64,000 bases of DNA, taken from contig JAJUBI010000006.1 of NCBI GenBank assembly GCA_022419385.1, positions 4,030,001-4,094,000 on the forward strand. Direction: 5' to 3'. The first letter of the stretch is position 1, and each line of letters begins with the position of its first letter. The notes beneath the pieces are model-generated. The model searched no databases and was not told the origin of the DNA. It saw only the letters and a list, made by a program, of their open reading frames with translations. Below, piece by piece: positions 19,387 to 32,570 of this stretch. This stretch comes from Paraconiothyrium sp. Pb-2020. Lineage: Eukaryota > Ascomycota > Dothideomycetes > Pleosporales > Didymosphaeriaceae. A program made the position numbers and the translations under genes.

Positions 19387-22013
19387 GGTGGTGGTGTTTC
19401 TTTGTCAGTCTTTATAGTAGTCGCTTATATGAGAAGATGGATTGTATATAGGATTTTTAGTAGCACTTCAGACCAGTTATAAAGGCAGTTATATACGGGG
19501 CATTGCATATACTCTGTTGATGGGGAGACAGCAGGCAACCGTTTAGCAATACACTGTATTCGTCAGCAACCATGCCATTTGGCGGATCTACATCTCCCGT
19601 TGGCAGTATACGGCTCAACTGTCAAATGTGATGCTGCGGACGAACTCCGGACGAAATGACGAGGAATACGGGATGAGTATCACCAGTGTTGCCTAGAAAA
19701 CCCATTTCATGAAACTCGTGCGAGAGCAGCTCGTTCAGCGGGATGTGAATCCATGGCCCACCAACTTTGACATACCTTAGATTCTTGTATACACCAGTCA
19801 GCTACTCGCAAGTGATCTATTCGTTAAGTTCATGGGACGACAAAAGTGGACCTGAGAGTTGACTCTGGAATAATGATTCGTGTGCAGTCCAAATTTAGCT
19901 CAGCCGGTGTATGCAAAAGTCTACGGTACTTCCGGGGTCTTGGTTCCTCCGTGTCACCATTGATGTGAGTTGTGGACATCGAGTATACTGACCAAAGCCA
20001 GCGAGGTTGTAGAACATGTGCAGTCAATCTTTGTCGTCCTCGGTGATACACGAGGTACATTGGCTCGCGAGTCCGTATTTCTCGGTTACACTGGGGAACA
20101 TGGGTGCCTATTCCCCGACCGCCTCGACCACCAGACGGCGGCTACGTGCATCATTGGAGCATCCTCGTCAGGACCAGGAGCAATGAATGCGTGAGAGCAC
20201 CAATGGCGGAGTGTCCTCCACGTCGAGAGCATTGGCTGAGAGAGTGCAGATAATTGCGATGACGGGTCGCAGGCCCTTCCAAGTGTAGTGGTACATTGTG
20301 TTACGTCGGGATAGGCAACACGAGGGCCAAGTGTGCTACGTTCCGATCGCGTGCCGTAGAAGACGATGCGGATTTCGATGGCGCAGAATTCTCGAGATTA
20401 GCCAGCGGGAAAGCAGTGCATGTCTAGGACCTCGACGTGCCTTCCTCAAAGGGATGAAAGGAAACGACCTTCATGAACGAATCTTACCTTTCCATAAAAC
20501 CAAGTACTAAAGGGGCAAAGAGATCAGTCGCGCTGTTTCGAGGGGATCTTCAAAACTAAGACGTTTGTAGACAATATCGCGAGAAATAGTGAGGACAGTC
20601 CCGCCATCGTTTCGGTGATCTGTTATTTCGTGTCTCTCGAGATTGCGTGATCGACATTTTCCAAGACAGTGCAGTGCATCTCAAAAGCAATTCGGCGCTG
20701 GTTGTTCCGACATACGATAGTGACACAGCACCAATTCTGAAGCGGTACCACCATTGACGGTGGGCTGAATGTCTGTCAGTAATAGTGCGAAAGCAAGAAG
20801 ACATGGATCGGGGAAGAAAGATGATGAGCATGCCAGCACGAAGAGGATTGGTGGATGCATGCAGTCACCCGATCGCGATGCAGCCCTATGCTCAGAGGTA
20901 CAACGTTCCATGACAGCATAGGCCGGCCCATTCGCTACGGATGATAACAACGTCCAACGAGAGTGACTTGGTCTCTTGCATGCAGCAGTCGTTGATGCGC
21001 CCCGAGGGCTCTGACGGTATGCTGTTTTCGGACGAGGCTACATGGGGCCGCCAGAACAGTCGGAGGGCTGAGCAGCGTCACCGTTCAGATAGCGCCGCAA
21101 CGCGCCACGACGGTGAGCAGTTGATGAGGCGAGATTTGCGCGCCTGACGGGACAGAGTATGGATGTAGCGAATGGTGGCATATGGTTGGGGGTTGTGGGC
21201 ATGCCGCGGCGGATAATTGCCGAAGACGTGAGCTGTACCCGACTGGAAGCGGCACGTCTTCGCTCGACTCGCATGGGGCGCAACGCCGCCTTCAAGCACA
21301 CGTTGGATACCTGCAGCGATGCTGCGGGCGGACAGATCGGGCACGGCGCATCAAGCGCGAGAGCATCGAGCCACCGACCAAAGGTGTCGCCCTCGTCCAG
21401 ACTCCAGAGCGATGGCCGAGGCGACGGTCGGGCCGGCTGGGAGCTAGGCTAAACAGCAGTAGCGGCCGGGTATCTCGGAGCGTCGACGGCAGTGCGCGGT
21501 GCGCAGGCGGACGCATGGAACGAAAGCGCAGGCGGCGGGCAGACGGTGAGGGCATGCCAGGCGCGTCCGCAGCTGCAGCAGCGCGCGGTGATATGTAGAT
21601 GGCTCGCAGGCCCATGCGGCGGGCGCCCGAGGCGGGAGAAGTCGAGGTCGTATGCACGCCGCTGGGACATGCTGGGGTAGCGCCAGCGCACAGGCGCACG
21701 GCTCGCACAAGGTCCAAGGGGCCGCTCTTCCGGCCGCTCGGTCGCCCAGCGGGCCTGTTTGGTATTTGAGCACCTTGTCCCGAAAGCCTCGAGGCACGCC
21801 GAACATCTGCGTCTGCAACAGCGCATCCAGACGGCGCTGCCACGCTCTCCAATCGCCTCCTGGCCGCGCGCGACCAGATCCCGTGACGCGCCGCGTGCTG
21901 CACCCGCCCGCCTTGCCCCTTGCCGTGCGCCGTTGTGGTCGTGCTGGACCCCGGACCGAGTCACCCTGGCTTTGGCCCTACTGGCCCTACTCACTCCTGC
22001 TGTCCCTCAGCTC
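19387..22013. other. 2.6-kb intergenic region
   Basis: No supported gene. The right half (about 20.9-22.0 kb) is GC-rich and gives overlapping random open frames on both strands. It probably contains the long 5' leader of the Zn2Cys6 gene. Confidence 0.45.
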
Positions 22014-24951
22014 ATGACGGCCGTCGACGCCGCAGGGGCGCCATTGCGCAGTGCACCATCTCCACTACGGCAGCCCGCAGCAGATCCACCTCTCCCTTCC
22101 CCAACCATGCAGGCGGCCACTTCGCCATCTACAGTCCAGGCATCACCTTCGTCGACGCCACATCCCGCAGTCTTCCCGAATGGCAGTACAACCAGCCACG
22201 TGAGGGCCTCTGATACACCCAAGCCGCGCGCCCGTCTGGCTTGCCACAACTGTCGCCGCAGCAAAGTAAGATGCGGTCCCAACACCGGCGAGATTGTCAG
22301 GCCTTGTCCTCAATGCGCCAAAAGCAACAAAACGTGCACATGGCCAGACGACGTCAATCTGCCCACCAATGGCGTCAAGAAGATCGAACCTGCTCTTCCT
22401 GACGCCTCTCCGGAACATCGACTATCCGAATCCAGGAAGCGTAGAAAACCACCGAGTAGCACTTTCGAAAGGCCGTCCGCGGCAGATGGCGACATCGATA
22501 ACCTGCATCTGCAGTTCACCGAGACCGTTTGGGACGAGCTGTACAACATCTTCAGACAGCACTACGCAACCGAACTCCCTTTTTTGCATGAACCCACGTT
22601 TCTGAAGGACCTCAAGCGAACCGACACGCAGAGGCTGCCTGCTCATTTTGCTCCATTGCGCCTTGCGTTCCTTGCCCTCACGTTACCTTTCCATCACGGT
22701 ATTGAACGTCAAATACCATTGGACTCCCGCCGTTATGCTCGAAAATGCGCCGAAGCTGCCGAAGCCAAGATCAACGTTTGCGCATTGTCTTCGCCGTCGA
22801 TAGAGATTCCGCAGGCTCTCTTGATGTAAGTCATGTAACGCCAGATAGGACCTTCGATTGCTGATAGTGCGATAAAGGCTTAGTCTTCGCGCACTCATTG
22901 ATGCGCACGGAGCGAAAAGCTTCATTCTCCTCGGTAGTGCGATCAAGACGATGCAGCTTCTTCGCTGTCAATTCGATGAGGAACTCGTCGACAAAGATCT
23001 TGACGACAAGATGCGATCGACTACCAGACAAGAACCACGTGAAGATTGGCTAAACGAACGACGCTTCATCTTAGAAGAGACTAGACGTCGTACTTTTTGG
23101 AGCTGTTTCATCATTGACCGATATGTGAGTTACGGCGATTATAAACCGCGTAGTATTATTATGGGGGATCCTTCGACTTTGGTTCAACTACCTTGCAGCG
23201 AAGACCGATTTGATCTTGGACTCAAGACCAAGACTAGAATGCTGCGAGAATCGGACGAAGATTTCTTGAGCCGACGTCAAAAGTACACTCAGCATCTCGA
23301 GGAGTACCAACATAGTCTTGAGAAACATAACCACCAAGGCTATCCGCTCGACGCGAACGTTGAGTGGGAAGACGAAGATGCACAAAGTCCACTTGTATGG
23401 CTCATCAAAGCGTTGGATGTTTTTGGTGACGTTATGAGGTATACTTGCACTATTACCCGAAGGTGTGTTCCCTCAGCTTGAAATGCCTCTGTACATGCTA
23501 ATGTATGCAGAGCTGACAAAGAAAACCCCTGGGATGAGTCTTCTGTCAACGAACTGAGCTTCTACAAGCTTGACAAGAAGTTGGACCAACTGATTAGCAA
23601 ACTTCCGCTTAGTCTTAAGCTGACCTCTTCGGTGAGAGATGTTCACATCCACCGCCGGCGAGCCACCCCATACGTCCTCCTGCACTTGACTTTGCTCATG
23701 TGCAAGATGGCACTGCACCGCGAATGGCTCCCGTCAATCACGTTTCCCAAGGCACATCCTACAGGCCCTGTCGACGGTCCCAGGTGGGAAGAGCTCAAGG
23801 AAGATTCTGAACGTTGGGCTCCAAATTTCTGGAAGGATAGTGCAAGAACCTTTTTCAGGGCCACGAGAGACGGTTTTGACCTCTTGAAGACCTGCAAAGA
23901 GCGCGGAGCCTTGGTCGAAACGCCCTTGACTGTGCATGTCTGTTACACCGTTGCTTGGTCAAGTACGTCATTATTATCAAATGCTCACATCAAGATACTA
24001 ATACTGCTTTTAGTCATGTGGTTAGCGTTCTTCCCCAACTTCGATCAAGATGGCCTTCTTTGCCAAGGAAAAGATCGTCCAGACGAGATGGTTTTTGACA
24101 ATTTTGAGCATTCCTTTGCCATCTTGCGCCATTTGCAAGAACGAATGAATATGGCACGTGCCCAAGGTGTAAGATTGAGGGACGCATTCAGACATCACTT
24201 GGATACCAGATCAGGATACACAGGAGATGCAGACTCACCCACAGAGGTAAAGATCGCCCACGGTCTCAAAAAGTACCTAGAAATGGAGAAAGATCACAAA
24301 GAGTTTGGTGGTGAAGTAACCGGGACGGACCCCCCAATTGAAGAACTCCCAGATCTTCGAGCGCTTCTCCGCGTATTGAACCGGGACGAAAACCCAACAG
24401 ACAGCCATTACAACGGTATGAAGAACGAAGTAAAGAGTGAGCACGGTAACATCGTTGAACGAGCACCCGCCTTGCGCTCTGCGCCTGCGGACCCTCCCAC
24501 TTGGGCATCGGTCAACAGGGACTCTTCGGTTGCAAACCACATGTCCCCTCCTCAACAGCACTACCAGCATGGACAACAACACCAATACCCGTCTGTTAAC
24601 CAGCCGTCATCCTTCGGAGCCACCTCTGACATTCAACAACACTTCGCACCAGTTGCTACGCACAACTATCCAACGATTAGCAAAGAACGGGTCACGTCGA
24701 ACACAATAGACCACCATTCCAGCCATGCCGGACAATTTGCCGCAGCAAACGGCGTCTATCCCGAGGCATCAATCAATGAAATGCTTATGTCTGCTTATCC
24801 GAATGTAAATTGGCCCGAGCATGCAACTATGAGAACTGAGAACGGCCGGGATGCTCAATCATTCGCAGGCGACTTCTTTAGCCAAACGTCTGACTACTCT
24901 TTTTATGGCCAACAACAACATTCAACGCCGCAGTTTTACGGTGGGGCCTAG
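22014..24951 (+). CDS. Zn2Cys6 transcription factor with fungal-specific regulatory domain
   Basis: Exons 22014-22825, 22878-23438, 23511-23962 and 24014-24951; 920 residues. The binuclear zinc cluster sits at about residues 77-108 (C-x2-C-x6-C-x10-C-x2-C-x6-C, starting C-H-N-C-R-R-S-K-V-R-C) and is followed by a basic R-K-R-R-K stretch. The middle region has the fungal_trans signatures R-R-R-T-F-W-S-C-F-I-I-D-R-Y and Q-L-P-C-S-E. The tail is rich in Gln, His and Ser. All three introns restore conserved frames, for example A-W-S-I-M-W-L across the third. I chose the ATG at 22014; the frame stays open further upstream, so the start is uncertain. It is transcribed toward the GH35 gene 1.6 kb downstream and may regulate it (proximity only). 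Confidence 0.88.
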
Positions 24952-26537
24952 AGCTCGTAGCAACCCCTCAGTTATTCGGTTGCTATGAAACGAAGAGACT
25001 TCCATTCCTGCGTCGCTAGGATAGAAACCTAGAGAAGCTGCATGACCTTACCTAGTTCGATATGTGCTTCATCTGATTGGACCCTCGTCACTCTCGCAAT
25101 GACGCAATCCTCCATCCATTTGTATTACTACCTGGTAACCTTACTGAGGTTGCTGGTGGGCTCGATCCTCCTCCATCACGCGACTGCGAAGACGGTCGCT
25201 TTACTCTTCCCGCGTCTGCACAACCTGACTACGACGGTTTTGTGGAAGATGTCCGGGGCACATTTCATTACTATGCTTTCATCGGAGGTCGTCTCACTTT
25301 CAAAGCTCTTCCTCTTCGTTGGAAGAGGGGTCGCGTGCGCGCGAGCGTTTTCGGTCATTCGCGGTTGACAATGTGCAACGGCCTTTTTCCCTGTTTATGA
25401 ATAACGTTCACCATGCACATGGAGGTACTTTGAACATATTGGTAAATCGATAGGCATGAATCTTACTGCCCGCTCACAGTTGAGCGCTTGTCCGCTATCG
25501 GCGAGTAACAGAGTTGAAGTCTCCCCTTATGCGTACATGCACCTTCCCTCTTGGTGGATATTGATATCAAATATCGAATAGTCATAGCCGCGTAAACACG
25601 CACGCGCCAGGGCGGTCGAATGAGACATGTACGTGATGGTCGTTGCTCTGAGGCGTCCGGGGTAGAGTGAGACATGGGGCAGGTCTCATTTCCGAGTCGC
25701 GTGCATGGCTTGGTCTAGGCACGCGCGACGCCCCTGCCGTCGTCCCAGCCTTACTGCGGTTTAGCCGACACGCGCAGATCTCAGTCCCGACGCCCGCCTT
25801 ACCTTACTCGACACGCCGTTGACCCATCGTCATGCTTCAACACCACACCCATCGCGCCCGCGCCCAGAGCTAGACCTGCACACCGCTTCATGCTGTCCTC
25901 CGGTGACCTCGGCAGACACCAAGCATCACGCACCCGGCGCGTCTCCCCTGCGCGGTCCTTGATGTTAATTTAACAGACCAAGCCAGCGATCACAAGTACC
26001 GCAAGCGCGGCAAGGATGTCAGGCGTCGCTTCTTGGACGACAGCGCTCGATCTAAGATTTCCCGGTCCACATCCCAGGCCATCTCCCTATAGCACACGCA
26101 CAGTATCCGGCGCCGTTACCTCTAGCACCGTGATATACCCCGCGTTAAAGTGGAAATGCCCTAGGCGGCAACGCAGGAGAGGCGCCGTCGCCGTCGCCGT
26201 CGCCGAACCCCATAATTTTAGTCCACGCGCGTTGGGCGGACGCTGCACCTTCCAAAGACGATGCGAGCCGCTATGATCGCGTGCCGGGCGGTTGCGGCTA
26301 TCTTACCGTTGAGGGACCGTTTGCTTGGAGCGAGAGGTCGCGAGGTGATGCCACGAGGATAGGAGTAAAGCGTCATGGAGTCACTAGTTTGGCAGGGACA
26401 TGGTACTGGGTGCAGTCGGGGGATCGTAGCGGCTATCTGGAGAGTGATGTCTAGGGGTATATTTATTGGAGCATGGGCCCAGGTGTTGAGAGGTACGCGG
26501 TCTTTACACTGCTTCAAGACTTCTGGGCTTCGTCAGG
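24952..26537. other. Intergenic region upstream of the beta-galactosidase
   Basis: No gene seen. It holds a (GCCGTC)3 tract at 26184-26201 and a TATA-like ATATTTATT at 26458-26466 about 70 bp before the GH35 start, likely part of that promoter. Confidence 0.45.
26184..26201. repeat. GCCGTC hexamer repeat, three copies
   Basis: Three perfect tandem hexamers, non-coding in this context. Confidence 0.85.
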
Positions 26538-29500
26538 ATGAAGCATATTCTTAATAGAGTGAGCGCGGTTGCGCTGGCTTGTTTGACCGCTGCAGCCCAT
26601 GGCAGGGCTGTTGGGTATAGAGCACCCACCGACTTCATCATTCCCTACAAGAGACAGGCATTGCAAGACGTTGTATGTGTGAGCTGATGGTGGGAGATCA
26701 ATCAACACTAATTACTTGTAGGTCACTTGGGACAAGGACACTATCTTCGTAAACGGCGAAAGGCTCTTTCTCTACAGCGGAGAGGTCCATCCTTTCAGGT
26801 ATCTATTTACCCTTGAAACATACCGTGAACACTCAACTGACTGGTTTGACTTCAGACTTCCGGTTCCAGATCTACACCTCGACATATTCCAGAAGATCAA
26901 GGCTATAGGCTACAACGGCGTTTCATTCTATGTTGACTGGGCATTACTGGAGGGCAAGCCGGGTGAGTACCGCGAAGAAGGCGTATTCGACCTCAAGCCC
27001 TTCTTCGACGCTGCTAGCGAGGCTGGCATCTATCTGATTGCGCGTCCTGGACCATACATCAATGCGGAAGTCTCGGGCGGCGGCTACCCAGGATGGATCC
27101 AGCGGGTCAAGGGTACGCTGCGTACACGCGCGGAGGACTACCTCAATGCAACTGACAAGTAAGGGTATAATTACCGAGGAAGTATTCACGTGCTGATCGT
27201 TGTACAGCTACATGGCAAACATCGGCAAGACCCTTGCTGCAGCTCAGATCACCAATGGAGGCCCGCTCATCCTTGTCCAGCCTGAGAACGAGTATACTTC
27301 TTCAACAGTGACACCTTTTCCGGACGGCTACTACATGCAATATGTCGAGGACCAGCTCCGTAACGCCGGCGTCGTAGTGCCACTTATCAGCAATGATGCT
27401 AATAATGGAGGCCACAACGTACCTGGCTCTGGCGAAGGGGCCGTCGACATCTACGGTCACGATGGTTATCCGGTTGGCTTTGATTGCTCGAATCCTGAAG
27501 TCTGGGGCGACCAACAACTCGTCACCGACTGGTACGACGTGCACCTGCAGCAAAGCCCGAATACTCCTTACTCAATCATGGAATTCCAAGGTGGCTCCTA
27601 CGATCCGTGGGGTGGACCGGGCTTCGATAAGTGTCTCCAGCTCGTCAACGCTGCGTTCGAGCGTGTCTTCTATAAGAACATTTATTCGTTCGGCGTCACC
27701 ATCTTCAACATCTACATGACCTACGGTGGGACCAATTGGGGCAACCTAGGGCACCCGGGAGACTACACTTCATATGACTATGCAGCCATCATCGCAGAAG
27801 ATCGCCAGGTCAACCGCGAAAAGTATTCCGAGCAGAAACTCCAGGCAAACTTCTTCAAGGTGTCGCCTGCGTACCTAACTGCTTCCCGAGGAAATCGCTC
27901 GACCACGCAATGGACCAACAACCCCGCAATCACTGTGACGGATGCTACCAACAACAGCACTAAGTTTTACTTTACACGCCACACTACGTACAATACGCTG
28001 GATTCTACAAGTTACAAGCTCACCATCCCAACCACAGCTTTCGGTAACATCACTGTTCCGCAGTACAATGGCAGTGACAGCCTTTCTCTGAACGGCAGGG
28101 ATTCGAAGATCCACGTCAGTGACTACGACATCGGCGGCACAACCCTCGTTTACTCTACTGCTGAAATCTTCACGTGGCACAAGTATGATGACCGGACTGT
28201 TCTTGTTGTGTACGGTGGTCCGGGCGAGACGCACGAGCTTGCGATTGCGGCCACGGGCTTGGATGTTCTCGAGGGCGATGTCAAATCTACCTCTACGCGG
28301 GGCTACACGCTGCTCAACTTCAAGGCTGATGGCACGAGGAAGGTTGCCAAGATTGGCGTGGACTCGCACTTCATCTACGTCTATATGCTCGGTAAGCCAG
28401 TACCTAATGATGACTTGAATACAGGACGCTAAACGACACAGACCGGAATTCTGCCTACAACTACTGGTCGATCGACCAAGAGCCCCATTCCAACGCCGAC
28501 GCCGTTATCCTCAAAGCTGGCTACCTCATCCGTACAGCCAACGTTGAGGGCACCACACTTGCCCTCACCGGCGACGTGAACGCCACTACGCCCATTGAGA
28601 TCCTCGGCGGCGCACCTTCGGACCTTTCCAAACTGACTTTCAATGGCAACGAACTTTCCTTCAATACCACCGATGAAGGCGTCGTCAACTCCAACATCGC
28701 CTTCTCCGGCCCCACCTTGAACCTCCCCGACCTCAGCAAATTAGAGTGGAAGTACATCGACTCCCTGCCTGAAATCCAATCCTCCTACGACGATTCAGCC
28801 TGGAAAGACGCCGATCTTGAAGAGACATACAACTCCCACCGCCCACTCAACACCCCCACCTCCCTCTATGGCTCAGACTATGGCTTCAACACCGGCGTGC
28901 TCGTCTTCCGGGGGCACTTCACCGCCTCTGGCTCCGAGAAGACGTTCTACATCGACACACAAGGCGGTGCCGCGTACGCCTCATCCGTCTGGCTCGACGA
29001 CACCTTCCTAGGCTCCTACCGCGGCGCAAAAGGTGTCGACTTCGCAAACTCCACATTCAACCTACCGTCTCTCACGGGCAACAAAACATACACCCTCACC
29101 GTCCTAGTCGACAACCAAGGCCTCGACGAAACGTGGACCATCGGCGACGACACGTCCAAGAACCCGCGCGGCATCATGGACTACGACCTCGATGCGCACG
29201 ACAAGTCGGACGTCGAGTGGAAACTCACTGGAAACCTTGGCGGCGAGGATTACCAGGATAAGTCGCGCGGCCCGCTCAACGAAGGCGGTCTCTTCGCTGA
29301 GCGCAACGGGCTGCACCTCCCCGGCGCCCTCGAGGCGGATGCCGGCTGGACGAATTCCTCCGGCCCCGTTGATGCAGGTATCGCAAAGCCTGGCGTGGGC
29401 TTCTTCGGCGCCGAGTTCGAGCTGGATATCCCCGGGGGTTGGGACGTGCCGTTGTCCTTTACCTTTACCAATGCGTCCACGAATGCGTATCGCGCATTGT

Positions 29501-29751
29501 TGTATGTGAACGGGTGGCAGTACGGAAAATACGTGAACAACATCGGGCCGCAGACGACGTTCCCTGTGCCGCAGGGGATTTTGGACTACGGCGGGACGAA
29601 TTACTTGGCCGTGGCAGTGTGGGGTGTGGATGAGGGGGAGACGAAGCTTGGGGGATTGGCGTTGGGTGCCGATGCTGTTATTGCTTCGGGGCTGGGCAAG
29701 ATTGGCAACGTCGATGGAGACACGTACGAGGCGAGAGAGGGAGCGTACTAA
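26538..29751 (+). CDS. lacA: Secreted beta-galactosidase, GH35
   Basis: Exons 26538-26672, 26722-26798, 26856-27158, 27208-28391 and 28442-29751; 1002 residues, the usual size for fungal GH35 enzymes. The signal peptide begins M-K-H-I-L-N-R-V and ends near H-G-R. The barrel carries the acid/base motif Q-P-E-N-E-Y and the nucleophile motif I-M-E-F-Q-G-G-S-Y-D-P-W-G-G. Beta-sandwich domains with many Asn-glycosylation sites follow. It releases terminal beta-linked galactose from lactose, galactan side chains of pectin or xyloglucan oligomers outside the cell. The last intron uses the acceptor at 28441; the nearer AG at 28425 would create a stop. It is convergent with the patatin gene, with only 50 bp between the stop codons. 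No lesions were found. Confidence 0.95.
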
Positions 29752-29801
29752 TGCGTTTGAGTTCGCTGTACATATATACTAGACCTTAATGTCCAATCTC
29801 T

Positions 29802-31765
29802 TTATCTCGTATGGGTATGAGACGAAAGCGTCGATCCTTCTCCGAAACTCGCAGCCCGCCTCCGCTTCTCGCTGTCCCACGCCTCGCCTCTGCTCCCGCT
29901 TTTCCTCAGGCGCTCCGCTCCCATCATCGCGCTGGACCCGCCCTCCGTGGGACTCCCTTTCTCGCCTTGCCTGCCGTTCTTCCGCCGCCGTCGAACGAGT
30001 TGGTACCCCCTGTCCAGCTCGACTTCCACCGCACACCTAACCTTCAGCGCGCCCACCGCCGGCCACACGCTCTTCTCGCCCCTCCTAATCCAATAGTCCA
30101 GCGCATCCTTCGTCGGGTTCTCCAACAATCTGAAGAAATCCCCCGGCGTGAGCTCAGGCACGAGCGTCAGACTCGGACCGGGGACGTTCTCGTCGAGCAA
30201 AAACCTGCGTATGCTCGTGGGCAAGACGCCCAACTCATTGAGCTGGTGAAGGCGGTGCTGGATTTCCATGACGATGAGGCGCAGGACGGGCATGCTGAGC
30301 TGGTATCTTCTGCCGTCTTGTTTGGGATTGGGGTGGTGCAGGTCGGAACGGAGGAAGGGGGCGAGGTAAGGTCGTGCTTGGGAGACGATGAAGTGGTTTA
30401 CGTTGAACAGCTCTGCTATTCTATGGAGCGGCGATTCTCTTGTGTCTGCGTATGAGGCGTGAGTCCAGGGGCGGAAAGTGGTGGATAGCGAGGGCGCCCA
30501 GGGCGTGATGTTTCCAGCGTCGTCTTTGCAGAGGAGGGTGACTTGTTTGTAGAGGGTGGAGGAGGCGTTTGAGGCAAGGGCGGCGGACCATATGAGTACG
30601 TTGGGCGCGGTGAGGTAATTTAGGAGATCGGGGACGCCGCCTCCGCCGGTGGTAGAGACGGTGATGTTCAGCACGCGTTTGGTTTTCAGGTAGGCTTCTT
30701 CGAAGGTGAGGTCTGAGACGTTGGCGCGGACGACTTGTTCTAGGACAGATACATCTAGAAAGTAGCCGTCTCGAATGAAGCGCCTGATACGCCGCATAAT
30801 GGTCTGGTACCATGTGCTTTGGCTTGAGGCTTCGACTTTCTTGGTGAAGGCTGTGAGGTCGATGCTTTCGCCTTTGAGGAAGTCGAGCAGCTCGTCTTCG
30901 GTGTGGACGCCGACGAGCGCAGCAATCAGCGCACCGGTCGCGGTTCCAGATATGATACGAGGTAGGAGACCGCGTAGATGCAGCGCTTTTACTACACCCA
31001 GATGGCACAACCCGAAGATGGCGCCGCCTTGGAGGACAAGGACTGAGCGCCCAAAGGCCTGGCGTGTGTCGTGCAGCACATCCAGCTTGTTCTGGTTCGT
31101 AAGTCCCGAGTCTGCGGTCACTGGGTAACTCGTAACATGGTCCACAGCGAGCGCGACCTGGGTGATGTAGTCCTCGATCAAGAGCTTAGTACCGGCGTAT
31201 GCTCTGTTGAACAGCCTCGGAGTCGTTATGTTGCCCAGATTCCGCACCAATCCACTTCGCAACAGCGACACAAGCCCGAGTATGTCATCTTCCTCACGAG
31301 CCGTAGTTATGGCCTGTAAACGTTGGTATATGAGGCGGTAATCGTAGTACTTGGACGTAGGATTCTGGCGCCAGAGGTCATAGCCGAGGACCTCGTCGAG
31401 CTGGAAAGCCGCGGCTTCGTATTCCTCGTAAAGATTGCAGGCGGCGAGCGCTTCAAGTAGGACGTCGCGAGGTGTCTTTGCGGCCCACCAGGAGGATAGT
31501 TTCTTGAAGAACGGTGTTAGCATTTCCGCATGAAGCTCGTCGGGAGACGTACCAGCTGCCAGAAGAGGAACACATCGAGAAGGCAAGCCCAAATGGTACC
31601 TGCGATGGCGGCCAGATTAGCCCTTCCAGGCTTTGGCGACATAATATTGCCAGGTCATCAATGCCGGCCGCATGATTTGTTGCGGTCGCGGGATAATGCC
31701 TCTTGGAGCGATGATGCTCAAGCCGCCTTTCACATGTCGGGGATTGTTGGGGGCGCACGGGCCAT
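29802..31765 (-). CDS. Patatin-domain (DUF3336 type) lipase-like membrane protein, 5' end frame-damaged
   Basis: The main frame is intact from about 31541 to the stop at 29802. It contains the leader domain of fungal Tgl/SDP1-type proteins (F-F-K-K-L-S-S-W-W-A-A-K-T-P-R) and a patatin domain with oxyanion loop G-G-A-I-F-G. The expected nucleophile elbow G-x-S-x-G reads G-T-A-T-G, so the catalytic Ser appears to be Ala. I believe some fungal relatives share this; activity is doubtful. Upstream, the frame recovers a conserved-looking start (M-A-R-A-P-P-T-I-P from ATG 31765, or 31771) and a membrane helix (I-A-G-T-I-W-A-C-L-L-D-V-F-L-F-W). This requires four single-base deletions, near 31739-31742, 31619, 31609 and 31543. 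Membrane or lipid-droplet location is inferred. Family members hydrolyse triacylglycerol or phospholipid. Confidence 0.85.
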
Positions 31766-32570
31766 GATCATAACAACGACATGGGTGTCTTCTCCAGCCA
31801 GTGCCGACTCTCGAGCTTCACATGCCTGATGTGGCTCCACGAACAGCTGATCAACGGCCTGCAGAATTATCTTCTTATGGAGGATGAATCTGCATTATAC
31901 TGGTTTGGGGATCAGTTCAGGAGGTACCTCTATTTGAAAGCCCCGACAATGGCTCTATGACACGAAGGTACTGAGAAGACATCACCATGTTAGCTTTAGG
32001 TAATCACGAAACCCAGAGCAGTCTTTTCTTCTTAAGAATACTCTGTTCTTAAGCTGTACAAATTCGCTGCCCAATAAAAGATCTGAAAGTCCAAGAAGTT
32101 TTAAAGCAGTGATCTGCGGAAGGAGCAATCCACTCAAAACTCATTGCGCCCAATTACTATGTCTGGGGTGCTGGCATTCCGCTTTCCCTCAAGTTGTGCT
32201 TCTCCCGTTTAAACTAGTCTCCTGCTCAACCTGACTACTTTGATGCACAGAGACCTTTCTCACTGTCCCTTCAAACCAACCTGCCCCGGTCCGTAATTCG
32301 CCACACATGAGAAATGCTTCTGATCATGAACAGCCTCAGGCTCCTGAGTCCCCGGGCTTTTGGATGACAGCTGCATTGTATTGTTAAGAAGATGTTGAAG
32401 GCCATGGAATCGACTCACTTTCTGACTTGTTGGCGCACCCAGACACCGGATAGAGCGTGGTCGGATGATGGAGGCAGGCAGCGATGTCATGGTAGAAGAA
32501 ACGGCTTGTTCCCAGAAGACCATCGTTAGGTAGATGATCGAAGCGGTGACGTGTCTGCGTGTATCAGCTA
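31766..32570. other. Intergenic spacer
   Basis: No gene seen. The short open frame at 32260-32574 (minus) has no recognisable domain and is probably chance. Confidence 0.45.

Noticed and set aside
23961..24014. Read-through instead of an intron in the first Zn2Cys6 gene
   Set aside because: Although the frame is open, the segment has GTACGT, CTAAT and TTTTAG, and splicing gives the typical A-W-S-I-M-W-L of the family.
28392..28425. Shorter last intron in GH35 using the AG at 28425
   Set aside because: It would create an immediate TAA; the acceptor at 28441 joins M-L with D-R-N-S-A-Y-N-Y-W in frame.
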